From positions 1-64,000 of the forward strand of contig JBBQWW010000003.1 in NCBI GenBank assembly GCA_038210245.1: a DNA stretch of 64,000 nt. Direction: 5' to 3'. The translations under genes and the position numbers were made by a program. Shown in pieces: positions 8,255 through 16,128 of the stretch (position 1 is the stretch's first letter; each line of letters opens with the position of its first letter). Source of the DNA: Bog-756 sp038210245 (lineage in GTDB: Bacteria; Actinomycetota; Acidimicrobiia; Acidimicrobiales; RAAP-2). Below the pieces are notes generated by a model, which had not been told where the DNA came from, ran no database searches, and saw only the letters and a list, made by a program, of their open reading frames with translations.

Positions 8255-8282
8255 GCCCGGGACGCAACCTTGCGTCCCGGGC
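8255..8282. terminator. bidirectional terminator after recA
   Basis: A perfect 13-bp inverted repeat (GCCCGGGACGCAA and its complement) with a 2-nt centre lies between the converging recA and DMFase-like genes. It has no T tract. Confidence 0.8.
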
Positions 8283-8349
8283 TGCTGCGTGCCCGGCCCG
8301 GTATCCACGGTGGTGACTCGGTGGGTAGCCGGTTTCAGGCCCCGGTGGA

Positions 8350-10191
8350 TCAGGCGGCATCCACGGTGTCGGGCGCCGCACTGGACGGAGACCCGGGGGC
8401 GTACGCCGTCGCCCACGTACCCTGCGACGGACGGGTGACGCTGGCCGGGCCGGCTCCGATCACCGAGTACAGGTTCTCCATCATCCGGAGCAGTGGAACG
8501 GTGACTCCCGGTGTGGCCGCCGGGACCACGTTGGGCGGGACCAGGGTGCTGTTGGAGAGGGCGCTGACCCAGTTGGAGTTGCCGGTGGCGAAGACCCCAC
8601 CGCCCCCGGCCGGGACCGTGTACCAGGTGATGTCGGAGTAGTTGTTGCCCCGGTTGGGGACGACGGAGTGGGCGATGACATCGAGGTTGGCCGGCCCGCT
8701 GGCGTGGGGGACGTAGCGGTCGAACTCGCCCAGGACCACCCCGGGCAGGCGGTTGCCGGCTGGAAGCCCGACCCCGTCGAGGACCCAGGACGTGGGATCG
8801 GTCACCACCAGGTCGGCCCGGGCGTCGATGTCCTGGTACGTGCTGCCGATCAGCTCGGCCTCGGGTCGGGACACCGGAGCCTGGGGCCAGTTGACGGTGA
8901 CCAGCGCGTCGTTCTGGCCCGTCAGCGGGTCCTCGGTGGCCGCCTTGTAGCAGACCTGATGTCGGTCGGGCCCGAGGGGAGACGGCTCGAATCGCACCTG
9001 CCGGTAGCAGGCGTTGGCCCCGAGGAAGGCCAGATTGACACCGGAGGCCAGTGCGGTCGCCGCCCCGTCCCGCATCCCGGCCGACCAGTACTCGTCGTGG
9101 CCCAAGCTGATCAGGGCTCGGTGGGACTCGAGGAGCTGGGGCCGGGCATGGAGGTCGACATCGGTCCAGTAGGTCACGTCCAGGCCCAGCTGCTCGGCGT
9201 GATAGAGCACGGGGAACTCGTTGCCGATGAAGTCGGCGGCCCCGCTGGCCCAGTCGTGGTCGTAGGGCCGGTCGAACGAGACGACGCGGGCCCGGTCCGC
9301 ATAGTTTCCCCCCGACGGATCGTGGGTGAAGGAGAGGGCCTGGTCTCGGTTGCCGTAGTAGAGGCTGTACCCACCCCATCGGTTGTACGCCTGCCACGTG
9401 GTGACGCTGTGCTGGATGACGAAGGCGGCCCGGGACGTGTCGTCCCGCACGCACAGCGGGACGAACTGCTGCTCGCCGGTGGCCCCGACCAGCTTCAACA
9501 GGTAGGCCCCGGGGACCCAGGTCTGGTCGATGGCCATGGTGAGGGACGGGGTCCACTGGCACTCGATGGTGTTGACGAAGACGGTGAGCGACGGCGAAGG
9601 CTGCCTCACCCCCGCCACCTCGGCCGACTGCCACACCAGGCGGCCCCCGATGCCGCCGTAGTACCCCATGCGGTAGGCCTCCACGTGGAACGAGGAGGCG
9701 CGGGTGCTGACGTGGAGGGACACGGTGTCGCCCAGGGTGGCACTGACCTGACTGGCGTACCCCTCGATGTCTCCGGCGCTCTGGGCCGTCGTCACCCACC
9801 AGAGATGGCCGGGCTTGGCGTTCTCGGCCTGGATGGCCTCCGAGGTGGGGAGCAGCACGCCGTTGGCGGACCGGCTCGTCTCGGCCCCATGGACCGGCAC
9901 GATGGTCTCGGGGGGCACCGGGGTGGGTGCGGAGGTCTGGCCTGTGGTGCGGCCGCCGGGCCGGTGGGTGGCACCGGCGGCGGGCGCGCCGGAAGAGGAC
10001 GACTCGTCCACGGCCAGGGCCGCCGCCGCGCTGACCGCTCCCCCGGCCGCCGCCAGTCCGACAAAGGTCCGCCGGGACAGTCGGGGCGACGATCCGCCGG
10101 CCGGCGTGGCCGAGTGGGCGTAGGTTTTTTTGCGGGGCTCGCCCGGTTCCACCGCCGGCTCCGACGGCTGTCCGTCACTGGGGCTCGTCAT
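8350..10191 (-). CDS. Tat-exported protein with N,N-dimethylformamidase large-subunit-like domain
   Basis: Predicted secreted protein of 613 residues. The N-terminus has a twin-arginine signal (SRRTFVGLAAAGGAVSAA, about residues 39-56). The rest resembles the C-terminal region of the N,N-dimethylformamidase beta subunit, with segments MGYYGGIGGRLVW, AYNRWGGYSLYYGN, LISLGHDEYWS and a Cys-containing NACYRQVRFEP. I chose the ATG at 10191 because the longer frame has only low-complexity sequence before it. A TATGGT box on this strand at 10275-10280, inside a small TCAC-N4-GTGA palindrome, may be its promoter. The family also contains many non-DMFase members, so the substrate is open. No small DMFase subunit gene is nearby. 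Confidence 0.68.
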   Translation of the reverse strand: MTSPSDGQPSEPAVEPGEPRKKTYAHSATPAGGSSPRLSRRTFVGLAAAGGAVSAAAALAVDESSSSGAPAAGATHRPGGRTTGQTSAPTPVPPETIVPVHGAETSRSANGVLLPTSEAIQAENAKPGHLWWVTTAQSAGDIEGYASQVSATLGDTVSLHVSTRASSFHVEAYRMGYYGGIGGRLVWQSAEVAGVRQPSPSLTVFVNTIECQWTPSLTMAIDQTWVPGAYLLKLVGATGEQQFVPLCVRDDTSRAAFVIQHSVTTWQAYNRWGGYSLYYGNRDQALSFTHDPSGGNYADRARVVSFDRPYDHDWASGAADFIGNEFPVLYHAEQLGLDVTYWTDVDLHARPQLLESHRALISLGHDEYWSAGMRDGAATALASGVNLAFLGANACYRQVRFEPSPLGPDRHQVCYKAATEDPLTGQNDALVTVNWPQAPVSRPEAELIGSTYQDIDARADLVVTDPTSWVLDGVGLPAGNRLPGVVLGEFDRYVPHASGPANLDVIAHSVVPNRGNNYSDITWYTVPAGGGGVFATGNSNWVSALSNSTLVPPNVVPAATPGVTVPLLRMMENLYSVIGAGPASVTRPSQGTWATAYAPGSPSSAAPDTVDAA

Positions 10192-10421
10192 GGGGTTCAG
10201 GAGGGAGCCGGTCGGCGGTGGAGGGACGGAGCGGCGAGTGGAGCCCGGCCCTGGCCGTGGATGTTCACCCACTCACCATAGTGATCCACCGCTCCGAATC
10301 GGGGTTGCCGGTGGGCTCTGGCGTCGGGGCGGGGCCACGCTTACGCTCGGGCGGGCCGATGGGTGGGCACCCGAGTCCCGTCGGGTGACGCCTGCGGCCG
10401 ACAAGCGAAAGTGAGCAGGTC

Positions 10422-11309
10422 ATGCAGTTCGGAATCATCCCCCCGGTCCGCTTGGGCGTCACGGCCGACCCCGCCTGGATGACCTCGTTCGCCCGGCACG
10501 CCGAGGCGTGCGGCTTCGAGTCGGTGGTGCTGGTGGAGCACGCCGTGGTCATCTCGGACTACGAGAGCACCTACCCGTACGCGTCGTCCGGCAAGATGCC
10601 GCTGCCCGACGACTGCCGGATCCCCGACCCGCTGGACCTCATGGCCTACCTGGCCGCCGTCACCGAGCGCATCACCCTGGCCACCGGGGTGTTGGTGGTG
10701 CCCAATCACTCGGCGGTGGTGCTGGCCAAGCGGATCGCCACCGTCGACGTGCTGTCGGCCGGGCGGGTCCGGATGTGCATGGGGGTGGGGTGGATGGACG
10801 AGGAGCTGCGGGCCACCGGGGCCGATCCCCGTAGCCGGGGCCGGCGCACCGACGAGACCCTGGCCGCCCTGCGTGTCCTGTGGGCCGACTCCGGTCCGGC
10901 CGGTGCCGACTTCGACGGCGAGTTCGTCTCGTTCCGTCATGCCCACTCCTTCCCCAAGCCGGTGCGCCCCGGCGGGGTGCCCCTCCACATCGGGGGGCAC
11001 AGCGAGGCGGCGGCCCGTCGGGCCGGTCGCCTGGGGGACGGCTTCCAGCCCCTCGGCCTGGCCCCGGAGGTGCTCACCACCCGGCTGGCCCAGATGCGGG
11101 AGGCGGCCGAGGCAGCCGGTCGGGACGCCGCGGCCATCGAGCTCTCGCTCTCGGGCTACCTGCCCACCCTGACCGAGGACGAGGTTTCGGTGGCCGAGGA
11201 GGCCGGCGCCACCCGCCTGGTGGCCTCCACCTCGATGAGCGGTGACCTGTCCGAGATCCACGACGAGCTGTCCGCCTTCGCCCAGCGGTTCGGGCTCGGG
11301 GAGCCCTGA
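10422..11309 (+). CDS. F420-dependent LLM-class oxidoreductase
   Basis: Luciferase-like (TIM-barrel) flavin/F420 enzyme of 295 residues. It begins MQFGIIPPVRLGVT and shows the family segments LATGVLVVPNHSAVVLAKR, a glycine-rich GVGWMDEEL loop with the LSAGR segment before it, and GVPLHIGGHSEAAARRAGRL. The nearest named subgroup is the TIGR03619-type F420-dependent oxidoreductases; the substrate is unknown. A TACGCT box at 10342-10347 could drive it with a 68-nt leader. Its stop overlaps the next ATG by one base, so the NTF2-fold protein is its partner in a two-gene operon. Confidence 0.85.
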   Translation: MQFGIIPPVRLGVTADPAWMTSFARHAEACGFESVVLVEHAVVISDYESTYPYASSGKMPLPDDCRIPDPLDLMAYLAAVTERITLATGVLVVPNHSAVVLAKRIATVDVLSAGRVRMCMGVGWMDEELRATGADPRSRGRRTDETLAALRVLWADSGPAGADFDGEFVSFRHAHSFPKPVRPGGVPLHIGGHSEAAARRAGRLGDGFQPLGLAPEVLTTRLAQMREAAEAAGRDAAAIELSLSGYLPTLTEDEVSVAEEAGATRLVASTSMSGDLSEIHDELSAFAQRFGLGEP

Positions 11310-11818
11310 TGGAGACCGAGAGCGAGGCCGCCGGGGTCAGGACGGCCGACCAGCACGCCCTGTGGGCCCTCTCGGTGGCCTACGCCGCCGCCGCCGATGC
11401 CCGGAACGGGGAGGAATTCGCCGCCCTGTTCACTGAGGACGGTGCGCTGGTGGTTCCCCGGCCCCCCGCCGAGCTCCGACCGGTGATCATCCGGTCCGGT
11501 CATGCCGCCCTGGTCGAGGCGACCGAGTTCCTCGGTCGTTACTACCGGACCTTCCACCTGGTCTCATCCCCTCGATTCGAGGTGGATGGGGACGAGGCCA
11601 CCGGCGACGTCCCCTGCGTGGCCCACCACGTCTCGGCCCCGGCCGACGCCGGGCCCGACAGTGCGGCCGGAACCGACACCGTGTGGTTCATCCGCTACCA
11701 CGACCGCTACCGGCGCACCGGACCGGAGTGGAGGATCGTCCGGCGGGAGCTCCACCTCCAATGGGTCGAGGAGCACCCGGTGGCTCTGCTCGGCCCACCC
11801 CCCGATCGACCGGTATGA
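11309..11818 (+). CDS. NTF2/SnoaL-fold protein
   Basis: 169-residue member of the SnoaL-like polyketide cyclase/ring-hydroxylating dioxygenase small-subunit-like superfamily. The signature is the helix-rich start ALWALSVAYAAAADARNGEEF, LFTEDGALVVP, and the strand WRIVRREL near the end. Such proteins act as small isomerases, hydratases or dehydratases, or have no known activity. It overlaps the stop of the upstream F420 oxidoreductase, so the two are translated together and probably act on the same substrate. The next gene converges on it with a 27-bp gap. Confidence 0.7.
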   Translation: METESEAAGVRTADQHALWALSVAYAAAADARNGEEFAALFTEDGALVVPRPPAELRPVIIRSGHAALVEATEFLGRYYRTFHLVSSPRFEVDGDEATGDVPCVAHHVSAPADAGPDSAAGTDTVWFIRYHDRYRRTGPEWRIVRRELHLQWVEEHPVALLGPPPDRPV

Positions 11819-11845
11819 CCGACGGCGGCCCGACACCTCGGTGAC

Positions 11846-13363
11846 TCACGGGACGGGAACGGGCTGGGGCGGGGGCGGTCCCACGTAGCGGGCCGCCGGC
11901 CGGATGAGGCGGTTGTCGGCGGCCTGCTCCATGACGTGGGTAGCCCATCCGATGGTGCGGCTGCAGGCGAAGGTGGGGGTGAACATGTCCCGGGGGATGC
12001 CGCAGGTGTGCATGACCACGCCGGCGAAGAACTCCACGTTGGTGTAGAGCTCCCGGCCCGGCTTCAGCTCGGCCAGGACCTCGACCGTGGTCCGCTCCAC
12101 CTGCTCGGCGAAGTCCACCAGGCCGCCACCGAGTGACCGGGCCACCCCCCGGAGGAAGACCGACCGGGGATCGTCGGTCTTGTAGACACGGTGGCCGAAG
12201 CCCATGATGCGGTCGCCCCGGAGGACGGCCTGGCGGATCCAGGCGTCGGCGCGGTCGGGGGTGCCGATCTCGTCCAGCATGTCGAGGGCCCGGCTCGGGG
12301 CCCCTCCGTGGAGTGGGCCCGAAAGGGCGCCCACCGCGCCGACCACGGCGGCGGCCAGGTCCGCCCCCGTCGAGGCGATGACCCGGGCCGTGAAGGTGGA
12401 GGCGTTGAACCCGTGGTCGATGGTGAGGATGAGGTACTGCTCGACGGCCCGGACATGGGCCGGGGGCGCCTCCTGCCCCGACAGCATCCACAGGTAGTTG
12501 GCCGCATAGGACAGGTCCGGTCGGGGTGGGACCGGGTCGAACCCGTGGCGCAGGCGGTGGACGGCGGTGAGGATGGTGGGCACCACGGCGCCGAGCCGGA
12601 GGGCCTGGGCCCGACGCTGGTCGAGGTCGATGTCGAGCCCGGGCGGCCACCCCAGCTCGGAGCCGAGGAGGGAGACGGCGGTGCGGAGGACGTCGAGGGG
12701 TGACCCGCTCGAGGCCAGGGCCGGCAGCAGCTCGGCCAGGCCCGGGGGGAGGTCACCCAGTGCCGCCACCTGGGCGGCGAAGGCCACCGACCGCTCCTGG
12801 TCGGGGAGGAACCCGTCGAAGAGCAGGTGCCAGACGTCCTCGAACGACCGCGAGGCGGCCAACTCCGTGGCCGAGTACTGGCGGTAGTGGTAGAAGCCCT
12901 GCTGACCGCGGACGTCGCCCACCGAGGTCTCGGCCACCACCACTCCCTCGAGGCCACGGGGGACGTCGATCCCGGCCTCGTCGGCCGGCCGGATCTGGGC
13001 CACGGTGAGCAGGTCCCGCATCGAGACCACGCCGACCAGGTCACCCCGGTCGACCACCGGGAGGTGTCGGTAGTGGTGGTGGGTGAGGCCGGACCAGGCC
13101 GCATCCACCTGGTCGTTGGCCCCGACCACGTCGGGGTCGACGGTCATCCAACGCCGGACCGACTCGATGCGGGGGTCGCTCTGGCTGGCCGCCGCCCGGA
13201 GCAGGTCCCGCTCGGTCAGGATCCCGACCACGGCGTCCCGCTCGGTGACCACCACCGACCCGATCTGGCGGCGGTCCATCAGGGTGGTGGCATCGGACAG
13301 CGAGGTGTCGGCCGGGCAGGTGACCGGGGGTGAGGACATCAGTTCCGCTACGGCGGTGGGCAT
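11846..13363 (-). CDS. CBS-domain pair fused to citrate synthase
   Basis: Residues 1-125 form two CBS domains (GSVVVTERDAVVGILTERDL and HLPVVDRGDLVGVVSMRD), usually adenosine-nucleotide sensors. Residues 140-490 form a citrate synthase-type domain. Catalytic His352 (GPLHGG) and His391 (GFGHRVY) are present, but the expected Asp of the NVD motif is Glu444 (YTNVEFFAGVV); I believe some actinobacterial CitA-like synthases share this Glu. The domain binds oxaloacetate and acyl-CoA in known relatives. An AAGGAG site precedes the ATG. It is divergent from the PaaK-like operon, across an AT-rich promoter. It could be a nucleotide-regulated citrate or methylcitrate synthase, or a sensor. Confidence 0.82.
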   Translation of the reverse strand: MPTAVAELMSSPPVTCPADTSLSDATTLMDRRQIGSVVVTERDAVVGILTERDLLRAAASQSDPRIESVRRWMTVDPDVVGANDQVDAAWSGLTHHHYRHLPVVDRGDLVGVVSMRDLLTVAQIRPADEAGIDVPRGLEGVVVAETSVGDVRGQQGFYHYRQYSATELAASRSFEDVWHLLFDGFLPDQERSVAFAAQVAALGDLPPGLAELLPALASSGSPLDVLRTAVSLLGSELGWPPGLDIDLDQRRAQALRLGAVVPTILTAVHRLRHGFDPVPPRPDLSYAANYLWMLSGQEAPPAHVRAVEQYLILTIDHGFNASTFTARVIASTGADLAAAVVGAVGALSGPLHGGAPSRALDMLDEIGTPDRADAWIRQAVLRGDRIMGFGHRVYKTDDPRSVFLRGVARSLGGGLVDFAEQVERTTVEVLAELKPGRELYTNVEFFAGVVMHTCGIPRDMFTPTFACSRTIGWATHVMEQAADNRLIRPAARYVGPPPPQPVPVP

Positions 13364-13467
13364 GGGTTCGCTCCTTGTCGGGTGCGGTGGTCGGCGCGAC
13401 CGGGCGCCGCGCCCGTGGGTGGGTGCATGGATCTCTCTGAGTCCAGTGTGCTCCTCATGGAACGCAG

Positions 13468-13497
13468 TTGTAAATATTGATCAAGTCAATGTATATA
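13468..13497 (+). promoter_or_regulatory. promoter with internal palindrome for the PaaK-like operon
   Basis: TTGTAA (13468-13473) and TATATA (13492-13497) are 18 bp apart in a conspicuously AT-rich patch. ATTGA-N5-TCAAT (13476-13490), containing the palindrome TTGATCAA, fills the spacer and is a likely operator. The divergent CBS-citrate synthase may be controlled from the same site. Confidence 0.55.
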
Positions 13498-13608
13498 CCC
13501 TCCACCGACCCGACCGGGCCCGGGTCGTCCACGGCCATTGGTTACGTTGGGGCCGGCTCCGCCGAGTGTCCGGCCGGCCGGCGGACCCCGAGGGAGAGGA
13601 AGTGCACC

Positions 13609-14997
13609 ATGGCCATCGGACTCCGCCGTCCCTGGGACGCGGTCGACTTCGACGAGTTGGCCCGCCTGTTCCCACCCCCACCCGACTACTTCGAGCAGGC
13701 CTGGTTCGCTCCCCCCGAGGAGATCGACCGGGTCAAGCTCGTCCGAGCCCGCCACCGCGCCGATCGGGCCCGGACGATCCCGTTTCTGCGGCGCCTCTGG
13801 GACCGGCACGGCTTCGAGCCCGGAGACCTCCGTACCGTTGGCGACCTGGACCGCATCCCCACCTACACCGTCGACGACATCCGCCGCAGTGTGGAGGAGC
13901 ACCCGCCCTACGGGGACTATCAGGGGGTGTCGGTCGACGACGCCCTCCGTGAGCCCCTGCGGATCCACATGTCGGGCGGGACCACCGGCGAGCCGCGGCC
14001 GACCCTGTACACGCAGTGGGACCGGGGGGTGTCGGGGGTCCTGAACGCGCGGGCCATCTACCTCCAGGGTGTGCGACCGGGTGACGTGGTCATCAACAGC
14101 TGGGCCTACGGGCTGCACAACGGGGCCTTCAGCTTCGACGAGACGTTGCAGCGCTGGCTCAACTGCCTGGTCATCACGGCCGGCACGGCCGCCGTCACCA
14201 GCACGGCCAAGCAGGTGGAGCTGGCCCGGCGGTTCCGGGCCACGGCCATCCTGACCACCGGTGACTACCTGCTGCGCATCGCCGAGGAGGCCCAGGCCAT
14301 GGGCCTCGATGTCCGGCGTGACCTGTCCATCCGGGCCCTGGCCACCAACGTGGGCCAGGAGGAGCGCCTGGAGGAGCTGTTCGGGCTCACCGCCCTCGCC
14401 ACCTACGGCTTCCACGAGGTGGGGACGGTGGCCGTGGAGTGCCCGGTGCAGAACGGCCTGCACATCTTCGAGGACGCCTTCCACGTGCAGGTGGTGGATG
14501 TGGAGACCGGCGAGGCCCTCCCCGACGGCGAGACCGGGGCACTGGTGGTCACCGAGGTCTTCAAGACCGGCAGCGCCCAGTTCGGGTACAACATCATGGA
14601 CCTCTCCTACCTCCATCCCCGGGAGCAGTGCGAGTGCGGTAGCTGGCTCCGGCGGATGGGCCGGTTCGCCGGCCGGGGTGACACCATGGTCAAGCTGCGG
14701 GGCGTCAATGTCTGGCCCGAGGGGATCGGCGCCATCGCCACCTCCGTGGACGGCACGGTCCCCGACTACGTGGTGCGGGCCGTCACCGTCGACGGCCGGG
14801 ACGAGCTCATCGTGGTCGTGGCCAGTGACGCCCCCGCCGATGGGCACGCCGCCATCGCCGAAGCCGTGGCCGACGCGCTGCGCGACCGGCTGGGGGTGCG
14901 CATCGGAGTAGAGATCGCCGAGCCGGGATCGCTGGACGGGATCACCGGTCAGGACCGGGCCAAGGCCAAGCGGTTCGTGGACGAGCGCACCCGGTGA
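13609..14997 (+). CDS. PaaK-like (phenylacetate-CoA ligase family) adenylate-forming enzyme
   Basis: 462-residue adenylate-forming ligase that would activate a carboxylic acid to its CoA thioester. The ATP-binding motif is MSGGTTGEPRPTLYT at about residues 122-136. The FHEVGTVAVEC segment and the hinge region KLRGVNVWPEGI follow the PaaK pattern. A CECGS segment near residue 345 resembles the small Cys motif of this family. The ATG at 13609 follows a GAGGGAGAGGAAG purine-rich ribosome site; an upstream in-frame start at 13477 lies within the promoter. The stop overlaps the next start (GTGA). The acid is probably not phenylacetate, since no paa ring-oxidation genes are here. Confidence 0.83.
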   Translation: MAIGLRRPWDAVDFDELARLFPPPPDYFEQAWFAPPEEIDRVKLVRARHRADRARTIPFLRRLWDRHGFEPGDLRTVGDLDRIPTYTVDDIRRSVEEHPPYGDYQGVSVDDALREPLRIHMSGGTTGEPRPTLYTQWDRGVSGVLNARAIYLQGVRPGDVVINSWAYGLHNGAFSFDETLQRWLNCLVITAGTAAVTSTAKQVELARRFRATAILTTGDYLLRIAEEAQAMGLDVRRDLSIRALATNVGQEERLEELFGLTALATYGFHEVGTVAVECPVQNGLHIFEDAFHVQVVDVETGEALPDGETGALVVTEVFKTGSAQFGYNIMDLSYLHPREQCECGSWLRRMGRFAGRGDTMVKLRGVNVWPEGIGAIATSVDGTVPDYVVRAVTVDGRDELIVVVASDAPADGHAAIAEAVADALRDRLGVRIGVEIAEPGSLDGITGQDRAKAKRFVDERTR

Positions 14998-16052
14998 CGG
15001 CCCCCACCGGTTCCCTGCAGTTCTCCTGCTCGCTGCCCATCCTGCGGGACCGGACCGACCCCGACCCCTACCGGGCCATGACCGACCTGGCCCGGGTGGC
15101 CGAAGCGTCCGGCTTCACCACGGTGACCGTCGGCCACCACCACTTCATGGCCGAGAACCTCAGCGATCCGCTGACCGTGCTGGCGGCGGTGGCGGCCCGC
15201 ACCGATCGGGTGCGGGTGGGGACGGGCATCTTCCAGCTGCCCGTGCACGAGCCCCTTCGGGTGGCCGAACAGGTGGCCACCCTGGACGAGCTGTCCGGCG
15301 GACGGGTCTCCCTCGGGGTGGGCCTCGGCTGGTGGCCCACCGAGTACGAGGCCCACGGCTCGGTCTTCGCCGAGCGCGGCGCCCGCATGGACGAGGCCCT
15401 CCAAGTCCTCCGCCTGGTGTGGTCGGGCCAACCCGCCTCGTTCGCCGGCCGCTTCTACACGTTCCCCGAGGTGACGGTCCAGCCCCGTCCCATCCAGCGT
15501 CCCCATCCACCGCTGTGGGTGGCCGGGGTGGCCGATGCCGCCGTGCGCCGCGCCGCCCGGTGGGGCGACGCCTGGATCGCCGGCCCGGTCCAGTCCCTGG
15601 CCGCCGTGCAGTCGTGCCTCGGGATCTACCGCGCCGAGTGCGCGGTGCAGGGCCGGCCACCCGAGTGGATCCTGCGCCGGTACGCCTGGGTGGGGACCGA
15701 CGGGGAGCAGGTGCGCCGCCGGATCCTGCCCCGGTACGTGGAAGGGCTGATGGCCCACTGGCGGGAGTCGGTGGAGGAGCCGGCCGAGCGGGCCCTGTTC
15801 GACCGCATCGACGCCGGCGAGCCGGTGGGGCCCGAGGAGATCGCCGCCGACCGGCTGCTGTGGGGATCGCCGGACCAGGTCGTCGCCCAGGTCGAGCGGT
15901 ACCGACGGGAGACGGGCTGCACCCACCTCCACGCCGCCTTCGGGGCCGGGCTCCCGGCCGACGCCGGCACTCCGTCCGGCCTGGGCGACGCCGAGGAGAT
16001 CGCCGCCATGATGCGGCTGTTCGGACGCGAGGTCATCCCGGCCTTCCGGTGA
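14994..16052 (+). CDS. F420-dependent LLM-class oxidoreductase
   Basis: 352-residue luciferase-like TIM-barrel enzyme. The family segments are RVRVGTGIFQLPVHEPLRVAEQ, the LSGGRVSLGVGLGWW glycine loop and HPPLWVAGVADAAVRRAARW, followed by an insertion typical of TIGR03854/TIGR03857-like oxidoreductases. The GTG start overlaps the stop of the PaaK-like gene by 4 nt, so the two are translated together. It probably reduces or oxidises the CoA ester made by that ligase, or its precursor, with F420 as hydride carrier. The cofactor choice is inferred from the family. Confidence 0.82.
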   Translation: MTAPTGSLQFSCSLPILRDRTDPDPYRAMTDLARVAEASGFTTVTVGHHHFMAENLSDPLTVLAAVAARTDRVRVGTGIFQLPVHEPLRVAEQVATLDELSGGRVSLGVGLGWWPTEYEAHGSVFAERGARMDEALQVLRLVWSGQPASFAGRFYTFPEVTVQPRPIQRPHPPLWVAGVADAAVRRAARWGDAWIAGPVQSLAAVQSCLGIYRAECAVQGRPPEWILRRYAWVGTDGEQVRRRILPRYVEGLMAHWRESVEEPAERALFDRIDAGEPVGPEEIAADRLLWGSPDQVVAQVERYRRETGCTHLHAAFGAGLPADAGTPSGLGDAEEIAAMMRLFGREVIPAFR

Positions 16053-16116
16053 ACGGTGGCCCCGGTCGTCCGGCCGACCGTCGGGCGGGAGACCAACCCG
16101 CGGCGGGGGCCCGCCG

Positions 16117-16122
16117 TAGTCT
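16117..16122 (+). promoter_or_regulatory. -10 box of HTH-citrate synthase gene, leaderless
   Basis: TAGTCT ends 6 nt before the GTG start and there is no ribosome site. The gene probably has its own leaderless transcript inside the operon. Confidence 0.5.
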
Positions 16123-16128
16123 GACCGG

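Noticed and set aside
13364..13608. Riboswitch in the leader of the PaaK-like operon
   Set aside because: I see no conserved aptamer core; the region is explained by a promoter, a dyad and a ribosome site.
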